Source: Taibaiella sp. (GTDB lineage: Bacteria > Bacteroidota > Bacteroidia > Chitinophagales > Chitinophagaceae). Taken from it: 37,240 bases of DNA. The stretch is taken from assembly GCA_019739295.1 (NCBI GenBank), contig JAHHDV010000009.1, positions 1-37,240 of the forward strand, written 5' to 3'. This document shows, one piece after another, positions 22,601 through 32,600 of this stretch (positions are counted from its first letter, which is position 1; each line of letters begins with the position of its first letter). The position numbers and the translations under genes are program-made. The notes beneath the pieces were generated by a model. That model had not been told where the DNA came from. It searched no databases and saw only the letters and a program-made list of their open reading frames with translations.

Positions 22601-23352
22601 CCATGCTTCTAGTCCACTACATTCGGCAATGACGGCACCTAGAGCTAAAGGATCTGTGCTATCTGCAAGCTCCGTTACAGCCGACTGAAGAATAAGAGAA
22701 GTGGATGCGCCTAGATGCACACCAATTCTACCTAATTTATACCGAACTTCTTTGCCACTGAGAATTTTATTATTCAAACGGAACACTCGACTGCCTTCAG
22801 AATTGATGCCAGCATGGACTTGAACGTCTTCGTTTGCAGCATTTTGTTTCTTTCTAGGTTTATTTGAGCCATTTCGTGAAATGCAAGGGCGCAGAAGGAG
22901 CTGCACTTCACATAACTGCAGTTACGAAACATAGAAATGCAACAGAAAAACATTTAGAGGGCATTTTTGCCGGGGGCAAAGGTAAATTTAAGAGGGCAAT
23001 ATACAGGTGGAGACAAATAATCGCACCTCTTTGCTTCCAGCGTGGCGTAGTTCATGGATCCTTGATACTCCCAAAACGCTGAGTGGGCCGGCAGCTGCAA
23101 AGCAAATCGCTTGCAAAAGCGTGGACTTTCCCGCTCCGTTGACACCTTCAGATCACATCAAGTTAGGAGAAAACGAAGGTTTAGGAAACAAACATGTAAG
23201 TCATATGATAAGTTCACTGTGTTCTAAGAAAACAGTACACTTCACGCACCCATGATCGCATTAAGACCCTTTTCAAATTTGAATTCTAACCATTCATCTC
23301 CAATAGATTTAAAACCTTTAGCCCTGATGGAGTAGATGTAGTACTGCGACAT
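19688..23352 (-). CDS. Divergent SMC-family ATPase (left copy)
   Basis: Three exons (23352-23250, 23145-23027, 22915-19688) give 1149 aa. Exon 1 starts MSQYYIYSIRAKGFKSIGDE, the usual SMC N-terminal strand. Walker A is completed across the first junction: GVNGAGKST (35-43), rather than the usual SMC GxNGSGKSN. Coiled coil (~180-470) leads to a hinge at ~482-627 (ALEALAGRCLNIAIA, VPVDLLSFDAAHQG, AVDGTVTSRGRLVGGW) that resembles SMC2. A second coiled coil (~640-950) precedes the signature LSGGQKT (~1044-1050) and Walker B VLLADEVDAALD (~1075-1086). All ATPase motifs are intact. SMC dimers organise chromosomes. The hinge points toward SMC2, but condensin SMC2 is normally much more conserved, so this may be an additional SMC. 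Confidence 0.85.
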
Positions 23353-23601
23353 TGCATTCCTAGATTTGTACAGTAAGAAATTATACTTAATTTGGTAAGT
23401 TCAGTTTCTATGAGATTGCGCGCAAGGTGGTTAAAAATTGTTGGGTCTCAAGTTGGCGCTTCGCTAACCCTTCTCTACTCTGCTTTATTTTTTGGTACCT
23501 TAGACCAACTTGTTTCTTCCAAAGGCATACTATGTGACCATTTGTGCATTTGGATAGGTTACATATTTCTGTATGTTCAATCTCATGCTGCATTAAATAC
23601 A

Positions 23602-23623
23602 GTCGGCAACTAATCTTGCCGAC
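23602..23623. promoter_or_regulatory. Perfect 8-bp inverted repeat in the SMC/GH9 intergenic region
   Basis: GTCGGCAA and TTGCCGAC flank a 6-nt spacer (CTAATC). A further half-site TTCGGCAA follows within ten bases. This looks like a dimeric factor-binding site or a small hairpin. The factor is unknown. Confidence 0.35.
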
Positions 23624-23706
23624 CGCCAGTTCGGCAACCGCCCACTGTCAACATTTTGGGAATCTTGGAACTCTGGGAGGCGCCAGGCGCTGATCCATGT
23701 ATCTCA

Positions 23707-23721
23707 GCATATCAGATATGC
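23707..23721. promoter_or_regulatory. GCATATC-A-GATATGC inverted repeat
   Basis: Seven-base arms around a single A, extendable by one more pair on each side. It lies roughly midway between the SMC and GH9 starts and could be an operator-like site for either. There is no other evidence. Confidence 0.3.
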
Positions 23722-23964
23722 TTGAAAAGCATTGGTTGTTGAATGACCAGAGAAAAATATAATGACCTTTGTTCCCCTTTTTTCAACTCCTTGCCAGCTA
23801 GCAGCTACATTAGCAGCTGACTTTGTTTTAGCGAGTGAAAGCGTGTGGAAGCCCCTCCCTTCTATCACTATTATTTCTCATATCCTACTCAACTTACGGA
23901 TCTATTCTAAGGGATCTTGCCTGTGCATTCCCTGGAATAAACCATTAACAACAACATAGTTTTC

Positions 23965-23970
23965 TATAAA
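23965..23970 (+). promoter_or_regulatory. TATA-box candidate for the GH9 gene
   Basis: TATAAA lies 90 nt upstream of the GH9 start codon in an AT-rich context. That spacing suits a TATA box with a 5' UTR of about 60 nt. Confidence 0.35.
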
Positions 23971-24054
23971 TAATGTTGTAGGAGTGATAGATCTGAGAAA
24001 TGTTTTGCAATAAGTGAGCTTCCATACGATATTGAAGTATCTTCGTGGCCGATC

Positions 24055-26505
24055 ATGTCTAATGCAGTTGCATTTATGGCACTTTGGATCCTTTTCCTGG
24101 GTGCAAGCTGCAATGCTCAAGTGAGTCAGAATTTCCATTCAGTTCCTTGTTGTTATCGTTAGGAATACTTGAGTAATTTTGATGTATTATTGGTTATCAT
24201 ACTCACGATTTTCACTTTTCCTACCTGCAGGTTGTAGCGTCGGAATTTTCTAAAGTTGATCTGTCCACTACAGCCGCAATCCATTCGCGGGCAGTAGCCC
24301 TTGCACGGACACTCTCCAAGGTATGTTGAGCTTTCAAGAACTGGAATTTTACTTATAGATGATGCTCTAGTGTTTATAACATTTCTCTATTTAATATTTT
24401 GCAGGATTTTTCAAAGCTGAGCGCTCGTGCGGCAAGTTTGACAGTCAGTAGGCTGGAAGATCATCTGTCCAGGAAAGAAGCTATTCAATTCTGGACTGGA
24501 TTTACTGCAAAAACAGAAAGAACATCTGCTCCTATAAACATCAGCACCAATAGCTCTGGGCGACGTCTACTTCAAACAACGACTTCTCTCCCTGATGGAA
24601 TCTATCGCATTAGCTACGCAGGAGCAGGGCCATGTCAAGGAAAGTTTTTAAACTACAAAAGATATGATAACAAATCTCCAGCTAAGGTAAATTTGGCACC
24701 CTTTTCTTCTAAAAGTCCCGTGCTATGGCAAGTTAAAAATGTTCCCGGTAAATCACAGCAAATCACATTGACTGCTATTAATCGTGCTTCTTGCTGCCTT
24801 CAAAGGCTTGGATATGCACGCCCAAGGACCTGCAGTAGCACTCAAGTGGATCTTGGCACCCGGTTAAATGGCTTACGCTGGAAGTTCAATGGAATAAGCG
24901 GCCAATCTAATGTGTATGGTCTCTCTGCTGCTATCCGTACCGAAAGTTGCAGAGGCAGTAAGTACCTAGGAAGATTGGCCCCAACTGCTGCTAACTCTGC
25001 TAGATGTGAATACCCTAGGAATACTATTACCCTTGCTAGCATGCGCTCTTCTGAAAGTATTCTATGGCGCTTTATTAGTATGGCGCCCCCGCCGCCCCCA
25101 CCATCACCTCCACCGTCACCTCCTCCACCTTCACCTCCACCTCCAACCCCATCATCAACCCCACCAGCCAATGGTTTCCCTTCACCACCTCCTCCCAAAA
25201 CGTCGAACTCACCTCCGCCACCAATCCCTCCATCACCGCCTCCGCTGCCTTTGCCTCCACCTTTAACTCGTAAAAATTATAACCAAGCATTAGAATTGAG
25301 CTGGAGATTTTATCGAGCTCAACGTGCTGGTGATATTCCTTCTAATTATCCTCTATCTTGGATCACTACCTCAATGACCACGGATTTAGTACAACCTGGA
25401 TGGTATGATGCAGGTGAGATTTTCTTTTAGAAGACTTTTATTTTGTCTTCCCCCCCGCTTTTTTTTCAATCCTAGTCACTCAACATTGTTTCAATGTTTT
25501 TCTCTCGTTCAGGTGATACTTTAAAACTTAATTTCCCACTTGGAGGTACGGTATCTTTCCTCTCTTGGGGTTTAGTTGATTATAAAAATGAATACGACAA
25601 TGTTGGGTATTTGAGTTCCAGTAGAGACATTTTTACGCCCTGCGGTCGAGTACCTTGCCAATTCTTATACCGGTAACAGAACCTATGTCGGGCAGATTTC
25701 TCAGCCTAGCGTAGATCACCAGTTCTGGGGAAGGCCCAGCCAATATCCAATCGACTCATTGCCACGTGTTCCTTACATCTGGAGTCAAAATACGACCACC
25801 CAGGCAGACTTGCTCGGCTCTGTTGCCGCTGCCCTTGCTTCTGCTTCAATGGTGTATAGAGACGTTGATAGATCCTTTGCTGATACCTTGAAAAGTAAAG
25901 CAATTGAGATATTTCAATGGGGTACAGAGAGTGAAGGACTGTACAGTAGGGTGTATCCTGGCCCTGCTTCTGCGTATCCAAGTACCGACTGGGCTGATGA
26001 TATGGTTTGGGCTGCTGCTTGGTTGTTCAGGGTTACTGGCGACACAAATTATCTCAATTATGCTATAAACTATTGGAATAGAGGGTCACCTAATCCATAT
26101 TCATGCTGGGATTCTAAATGGGCTCCTGCAGCGGCTATGCTAGTATCTCTTGCGGATACTGGTACTGCTGTGCCTGGCATCGACACTTACAGAGCTTGGC
26201 TGAATAGTAACTTTTTGCGTGCCTGGCTGCAGCCAGATGGCTTCTGGTCAATTAACCGTACCCCAAGAGGAATGGTATATCCAACCTGGAGTAAATGGGG
26301 GCAATTTGCGCTATGCAACGACTGCTGGAATGGTGGCAAGCGATGCATGCAAAGACTAATCCCGATGCCGCTCAAAAAGCTGCTGAGCTTGCCTTTTGCT
26401 CGCAGCCAGCTGGATTATGCCTTGGGCGCTGCTACTGGAAGAAGCTTCGTAGTAGGCTATTGGTCTGTAAGCTCCTCAACGGTTGCGGCATCATGCTAGG
26501 ACAGC
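24055..26505 (+). CDS. Secreted GH9 endoglucanase, frameshifted and truncated at the palindrome apex (left copy)
   Basis: Exons 24055-24120, 24231-24320, 24405-25413 and 25513 to the apex. Exon 1 is a signal peptide (MSNAVAFMALWILFLGASC). An N-terminal Cys-rich domain (~116-277) of unknown family precedes an SPPP-type linker (~278-340) and the GH9 domain (from NYNQALELSWRFYRAQRAGD). The junction of exons 3 and 4 makes YDAGDTLKLNFPLG, which holds the GH9 catalytic base aspartates (~387 and ~390). DDMVWAAAWL and SFVVGY follow. One extra T in 25630-25634 breaks the frame; the right copy has four T there. Six further suspected errors lie in 26255-26475. A restored frame ends in PQRLRHHA, the GH9 PxxxHHR motif, right at the apex. 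The C-terminal segment with the general acid Glu is missing. GH9 enzymes cleave beta-1,4-glucan, here probably in the wall or matrix. Confidence 0.8.
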
Positions 26506-26513
26506 TGCTGTCC
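26499..26513. other. Apex of the giant palindrome
   Basis: GGACAGC-T-GCTGTCC: the two 10.7-kb arms meet with a single unpaired T at 26506. There is no spacer, transposon or tandem repeat at the join. The left side, read in the restored GH9 frame, still codes (HHARTAA) up to the turning point, so the junction is inside a gene. Confidence 0.95.
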
Positions 26514-28959
26514 TAGCATGATGCCGCAACTCTTGAGGAGCTTACAGACCAATAGCCTACTACGAAGCTTCTTCCAGTAGCAGCGCCCAAGGCATAATCC
26601 AGCTGGCTGCGAGCAAAAGGCAAGCTCAGCAGCTTTTTGAGCGGCATCGGGATTAGTCTTTGCATGCATCGCTTGCCACCATTCCAGCAGTCGTTGCATA
26701 GCGCAAATTGCCCCCATTTACTCCAGGTTGGATATACCATTCCTCTTGGGGTACGGTTTAATTGACCAGAAGCCATCTGGCTGCAGCCAGGCACGCAAAA
26801 AGTTACTATTCAGCCAAGCTCTGTAAGTGTCGATGCCAGGCACAGCAGTACCAGTATCCGCAAGAGATACTAGCATAGCCGCTGCAGGAGCCCATTTAGA
26901 ATCCCAGCATGAATATGGATTAGGTGACCCTCTATTCCAATAGTTTATAGCATAATTGAGATAATTTGTGTCGCCAGTAACCCTGAACAACCAAGCAGCA
27001 GCCCAAACCATATCATCAGCCCAGTCGGTACTTGGATACGCAGAAGCAGGGCCAGGATACACCCTACTGTACAGTCCTTCACTCTCTGTACCCCATTGAA
27101 ATATCTCAATTGCTTTACTTTTCAAGGTATCAGCAAAGGATCTATCAACGTCTCTATACACCATTGAAGCAGAAGCAAGGGCAGCGGCAACAGAGCCGAG
27201 CAAGTCTGCCTGGGTGGTCGTATTTTGACTCCAGATGTAAGGAACACGTGGCAATGAGTCGATTGGATATTGGCTGGGCCCTTCCCCAGAACTGGTGATC
27301 TACGCTAGGCTGAGAAATCTGCCCGACATAGGTTCTGTTACCGGTATAAGAATTGGCAAGGTACTCGACCGCAGGGCGTAAAATGTCTCTACTGGAACTC
27401 AAATACCCAACATTGTCGTATTCATTTTTATAATCAACTAAACCCCAAGAGAGGAAAGATACCGTACCTCCAAGTGGGAAATTAAGTTTTAAAGTATCAC
27501 CTGAACGAGAGAAAAAACATTGAAACAATGTTGAGTGACTAGGATTGAAAAAAAAGCGGGGGGGAAGACAAAATAAAAGTCTTCTAAAAGAAAATCTCAC
27601 CTGCATCATACCATCCAGGTTGTACTAAATCCGTGGTCATTGAGGTAGTGATCCAAGATAGAGGATAATTAGAAGGAATATCACCAGCACGTTGAGCTCG
27701 ATAAAATCTCCAGCTCAATTCTAATGCTTGGTTATAATTTTTACGAGTTAAAGGTGGAGGCAAAGGCAGCGGAGGCGGTGATGGAGGGATTGGTGGCGGA
27801 GGTGAGTTCGACGTTTTGGGAGGAGGTGGTGAAGGGAAACCATTGGCTGGTGGGGTTGATGATGGGGTTGGAGGTGGAGGTGAAGGTGGAGGAGGTGACG
27901 GTGGAGGTGATGGTGGGGGCGGCGGGGGCGCCATACTAATAAAGCGCCATAGAATACTTTCAGAAGAGCGCATGCTAGCAAGGGTAATAGTATTCCTAGG
28001 GTATTCACATCTAGCAGAGTTAGCAGCAGTTGGGGCCAATCTTCCTAGGTACTTACTGCCTCTGCAACTTTCGGTACGGATAGCAGCAGAGAGACCATAC
28101 ACATTAGATTGGCCGCTTATTCCATTGAACTTCCAGCGTAAGCCATTTAACCGGGTGCCAAGATCCACTTGAGTGCTACTGCAGGTCCTTGGGCGTGCAT
28201 ATCCAAGCCTTTGAAGGCAGCAAGAAGCACGATTAATAGCAGTCAATGTGATTTGCTGTGATTTACCGGGAACATTTTTAACTTGCCATAGCACGGGACT
28301 TTTAGAAGAAAAGGGTGCCAAATTTACCTTAGCTGGAGATTTGTTATCATATCTTTTGTAGTTTAAAAACTTTCCTTGACATGGCCCTGCTCCTGCGTAG
28401 CTAATGCGATAGATTCCATCAGGGAGAGAAGTCGTTGTTTGAAGTAGACGTCGCCCAGAGCTATTGGTGCTGATGTTTATAGGAGCAGATGTTCTTTCTG
28501 TTTTTGCAGTAAATCCAGTCCAGAATTGAATAGCTTCTTTCCTGGACAGATGATCTTCCAGCCTACTGACTGTCAAACTTGCCGCACGAGCGCTCAGCTT
28601 TGAAAAATCCTGCAAAATATTAAATAGAGAAATGTTATAAACACTAGAGCATCATCTATAAGTAAAATTCCAGTTCTTGAAAGCTCAACATACCTTGGAG
28701 AGTGTCCGTGCAAGGGCTACTGCCCGCGAATGGATTGCGGCTGTAGTGGACAGATCAACTTTAGAAAATTCCGACGCTACAACCTGCAGGTAGGAAAAGT
28801 GAAAATCGTGAGTATGATAACCAATAATACATCAAAATTACTCAAGTATTCCTAACGATAACAACAAGGAACTGAATGGAAATTCTGACTCACTTGAGCA
28901 TTGCAGCTTGCACCCAGGAAAAGGATCCAAAGTGCCATAAATGCAACTGCATTAGACAT
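26507..28959 (-). CDS. Secreted GH9 endoglucanase, frameshifted and truncated at the palindrome apex (right copy)
   Basis: Mirror of the left GH9 gene: exons 28959-28894, 28783-28694, 28609-27601 and 27500 to the apex. Here the frame is correct through SSSRDILRPAVEYLANSYTG, where the left copy is shifted, but an added G in 27279-27281 shifts it after HQFWGR. The stretch read as WSIKPYP, shifted in the left copy, lies close to the GH9 motif PYTPRGM, apparently lacking two bases in a TACACC context. The two copies thus fail at different places in the upstream part, and a composite of both would be open. The C-terminus and general acid are absent, as in the left copy. Signal peptide, Cys-rich domain and Pro-rich linker are identical. 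Confidence 0.78.
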
Positions 28960-29661
28960 GATCGGCCACGAAGATACTTCAATATCGTATGGAAGCTCAC
29001 TTATTGCAAAACATTTCTCAGATCTATCACTCCTACAACATTATTTATAGAAAACTATGTTGTTGTTAATGGTTTATTCCAGGGAATGCACAGGCAAGAT
29101 CCCTTAGAATAGATCCGTAAGTTGAGTAGGATATGAGAAATAATAGTGATAGAAGGGAGGGGCTTCCACACGCTTTCACTCGCTAAAACAAAGTCAGCTG
29201 CTAATGTAGCTGCTAGCTGGCAAGGAGTTGAAAAAAGGGGAACAAAGGTCATTATATTTTTCTCTGGTCATTCAACAACCAATGCTTTTCAAGCATATCT
29301 GATATGCTGAGATACATGGATCAGCGCCTGGCGCCTCCCAGAGTTCCAAGATTCCCAAAATGTTGACAGTGGGCGGTTGCCGAACTGGCGGTCGGCAAGA
29401 TTAGTTGCCGACTGTATTTAATGCAGCATGAGATTGAACATACAGAAATATGTAACCTATCCAAATGCACAAATGGTCACATAGTATGCCTTTGGAAGAA
29501 ACAAGTTGGTCTAAGGTACCAAAAAATAAAGCAGAGTAGAGAAGGGTTAGCGAAGCGCCAACTTGAGACCCAACAATTTTTAACCACCTTGCGCGCAATC
29601 TCATAGAAACTGAACTTACCAAATTAAGTATAATTTCTTACTGTACAAATCTAGGAATGCA
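28960..29661. promoter_or_regulatory. Long divergent promoter region, SMC / GH9 (right copy)
   Basis: Exact mirror of 23353-24054, including both short inverted repeats (29391-29412 and 29293-29307) and the TATAAA candidate (29044-29049). No gene is seen. Confidence 0.5.
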
Positions 29662-32600
29662 ATGTCGCAGTACTACATCTACTCCATCAGGGCTAAAGGT
29701 TTTAAATCTATTGGAGATGAATGGTTAGAATTCAAATTTGAAAAGGGTCTTAATGCGATCATGGGTGCGTGAAGTGTACTGTTTTCTTAGAACACAGTGA
29801 ACTTATCATATGACTTACATGTTTGTTTCCTAAACCTTCGTTTTCTCCTAACTTGATGTGATCTGAAGGTGTCAACGGAGCGGGAAAGTCCACGCTTTTG
29901 CAAGCGATTTGCTTTGCAGCTGCCGGCCCACTCAGCGTTTTGGGAGTATCAAGGATCCATGAACTACGCCACGCTGGAAGCAAAGAGGTGCGATTATTTG
30001 TCTCCACCTGTATATTGCCCTCTTAAATTTACCTTTGCCCCCGGCAAAAATGCCCTCTAAATGTTTTTCTGTTGCATTTCTATGTTTCGTAACTGCAGTT
30101 ATGTGAAGTGCAGCTCCTTCTGCGCCCTTGCATTTCACGAAATGGCTCAAATAAACCTAGAAAGAAACAAAATGCTGCAAACGAAGACGTTCAAGTCCAT
30201 GCTGGCATCAATTCTGAAGGCAGTCGAGTGTTCCGTTTGAATAATAAAATTCTCAGTGGCAAAGAAGTTCGGTATAAATTAGGTAGAATTGGTGTGCATC
30301 TAGGCGCATCCACTTCTCTTATTCTTCAGTCGGCTGTAACGGAGCTTGCAGATAGCACAGATCCTTTAGCTCTAGGTGCCGTCATTGCCGAATGTAGTGG
30401 ACTAGAAGCATGGGCGAAAGAAGCTGCTAACGCACACGCAGAGCTTGAAGCACAAGCCAAAGATGAACAAAGAATTCGTCAAAAGATAGATACATTGAAA
30501 CGTACTTCTCTGGCTGCCCGAGCGGAAGCTACAAAAGGCGAAAAGTATGCCCAGCTAGAAGCACAGGCGGAGGAGGCAGCAGAAGTTTGTTGCGGAAAAG
30601 TACACGCTATACGAGGTGCAGCTGCACATCAGAGAGAAATAACTCTAGATATGTATAATAATGCGGCAGAAAGGGAAGATAGTTTTCATAATCAGGAATC
30701 TGAGGCACAACAGAAACTTGCTGAGGTGTACGAGCAGCGCCATCTTGATAGTTCTAAAGATATGAATGCATCTAACAACAGTTATGATGCTAAGAAGCTT
30801 AAATTAGCTCGCATCTCTATTGAAGAAGAACTTCAACTAGTCTCAGATCAACTGAATTCTTATGACGCTGCTGCTACAGCAGTGAATGCAGCGCACGCTC
30901 GAGAGAAGGATGCCACCCAGCGCTGCGAACTAGCCTTGCGAGAGATTGAATTATTAGAACAAGGGCTGCGTGAGATCCAGCTGCAATCTTCAAGTTTGGA
31001 AGCAGCTAAAGAAGCTCAGCACGAGGTGGCTTCTTTAAAACTACAGCTTTTGGAAGCACAACATGACCTGAAAGCGGCAGAGGCATCATTGCATTACGCT
31101 CAAAAGCAATCAAATGAGTCTGCTGCTGATTTAAATCAGGCAAATAATAGTATAAGGCAATATCAAGATTTTTTGGAAACTAAAAGCTCTGATGATGTGG
31201 ATTTTCAGCTGACAAACCTTGCCGCTTCAAGAGCTGAACTGCAATTCAAGGAGCGTGCAATAGCAAAACAGCAGCAACTGCAACTGCAATTGCCATCAAA
31301 GTCTCTCAATAGAACTAAGCTCCCTACGCTTTCTGAATGCTTTAGTTTTAAAGAACCATCAAAGGCTGCTTCTCAATACGCGCCTGCTTTAGAGGCGCTG
31401 GCTGGCCGGTGTTTAAATATTGCCATTGCTCAGTCAACGCAACAGGCAGCGCAGCTTCTTGCATCTGGAAGTTCACGAGGTCTTCGGATTTGGGCATTAG
31501 ATGCTATTTTCTCTGTTTCTGATAGAATTCAAGCGCATAGACAAGTGGCTGCCTCCTTTCTACCTGCTGGCTCGGTCATTGTTCCAGTGGACCTTTTATC
31601 TTTTGATGCTGCTCATCAAGGGGTCATTGCAAGGGCGTTTGCGTCTCATGTGATTGTATCTTCTGTCGAAACAGGCCGACAGTTGATGGAACAGTATGGA
31701 ATTCCTTCCATTGCTGTAGACGGAACCGTTACTTCTCGAGGCCGTCTTGTTGGGGGCTGGGTACCTCCTGAACACCGTGGCCCCATGCAATCTAAACTTA
31801 GATCAGATCTTGCTATTGTAAATTTGAATTGTGTGAGAGGTCAACTTGCCGAACTGGATGCCTTGGAAACGACGCTAAAGGCACAGGTTGAGGCAAAAGC
31901 GGCACAGGCGGCAGTAGAGGAAGCAGTTCTGAAATTTAAGGAAGCACAGTTAGGAGCTCTTTCTGCAGAGAAAAGATTTACAAAATCTTTGAATGCACTG
32001 GAAACTTTAGCAGTGGAGCTCAATTCTCGGCAGGCTGTCGCGGATGCATTGGGTCAAGCTTGCCCTGGCAGTGGCTGCGCAGCATCAGCTGACCAAATAG
32101 CTTTATTGCGTGCTCAGATAGCTCAGCAAAGAGATCTTCTAGAATATTTGAAACACGACAAATCTGCAGCAGAGAAAGAAACCGCAGCTGCTGCCGCTGC
32201 CTGTCCTCTTGGTGGTCTCCAAGAAACCGATGCTGAGCTTCAAGCAGCATATGCTCAATTGCAACATAAATTGAAAGAAATAGATCACCAGCTTTTGATA
32301 ATGGATAGGAATCGTAAAGCGACGCAGCAACAACGCAGTGTAGCGTACCATGAAGAGGAATCTCGTCTACAAAAAGAGGTGGCAGCAGCTGCAGAAGGTC
32401 TTCGTGCTGCAGCAATAGAAAAAGCAAAGCTAGGCAAACAGCTAAATTCTTTGGAGATAATTCTCAAGGAAATGGAAACATTAGCAGCTGAGATTAATAA
32501 ACCAATGGAAAACAATCATCAGTCTTCTTACATGGTTTCCACCACTCAACTAGATCTCTCAGATATTGAGTCAATGGCTGAGGAGGTCCGTACTACCGCT

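Larger units (their letters stand above)
23353..24054. promoter_or_regulatory. Long divergent promoter region, SMC / GH9 (left copy)
   Basis: 702 nt between outward start codons, the longest gene-free stretch of the window. It contains an 8-bp inverted repeat (23602-23623), a nearby extra TTCGGCAAC copy, a GGCGCCAGGCGC cluster near 23679-23690, an AGCATATC-A-GATATGCT inverted repeat (around 23706-23722) and a TATAAA at 23965. Open frames of 60-80 codons here look random. Repeated in reverse at 28960-29661. Confidence 0.5.
15774..26505 (+). repeat. Left arm of giant inverted repeat (about 10.73 kb)
   Basis: Bases 15774-26505 reappear as the reverse complement in 26507-37240. Homologous positions sum to 53,014 from the outer edge down to about 25.50 kb, then step to 53,013, 53,014, 53,013 and finally 53,012 near the apex. 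Each step is a one-base homopolymer difference (near 25501, 25630, 25731 and 26254). Two adjacent substitutions lie at 26480-26481. Introns and intergenic DNA are as identical as exons. The true outer end of the repeat is not visible because the window stops first. The arm carries the end of the EXO84-like gene, the GT61 gene, the BCL7-like gene, the SMC gene and a truncated GH9 gene. Confidence 0.98.

Noticed and set aside
23392..23959. 60-75 codon frames in the SMC/GH9 intergenic region
   Set aside because: Residue composition looks random, there is no splice partner in phase, and no known motif.
25081..25263. The CCACCTCC-rich tract as a minisatellite or CRISPR-like array
   Set aside because: It is in frame with flanking exons and encodes a typical algal SPPP linker; units are irregular and there are no spacers.
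24842..25290. Gly- or Val/Glu-rich frames on the minus strand of the GH9 linker
   Set aside because: They are low-complexity shadows of the CCACCTCC repeats that encode the SPPP linker.
24052..26505. GH9 gene as an ancient pseudogene
   Set aside because: Motifs are intact at the residue level and the defects are almost all single-base or dinucleotide run errors close to the apex; decay should also bring missense changes.
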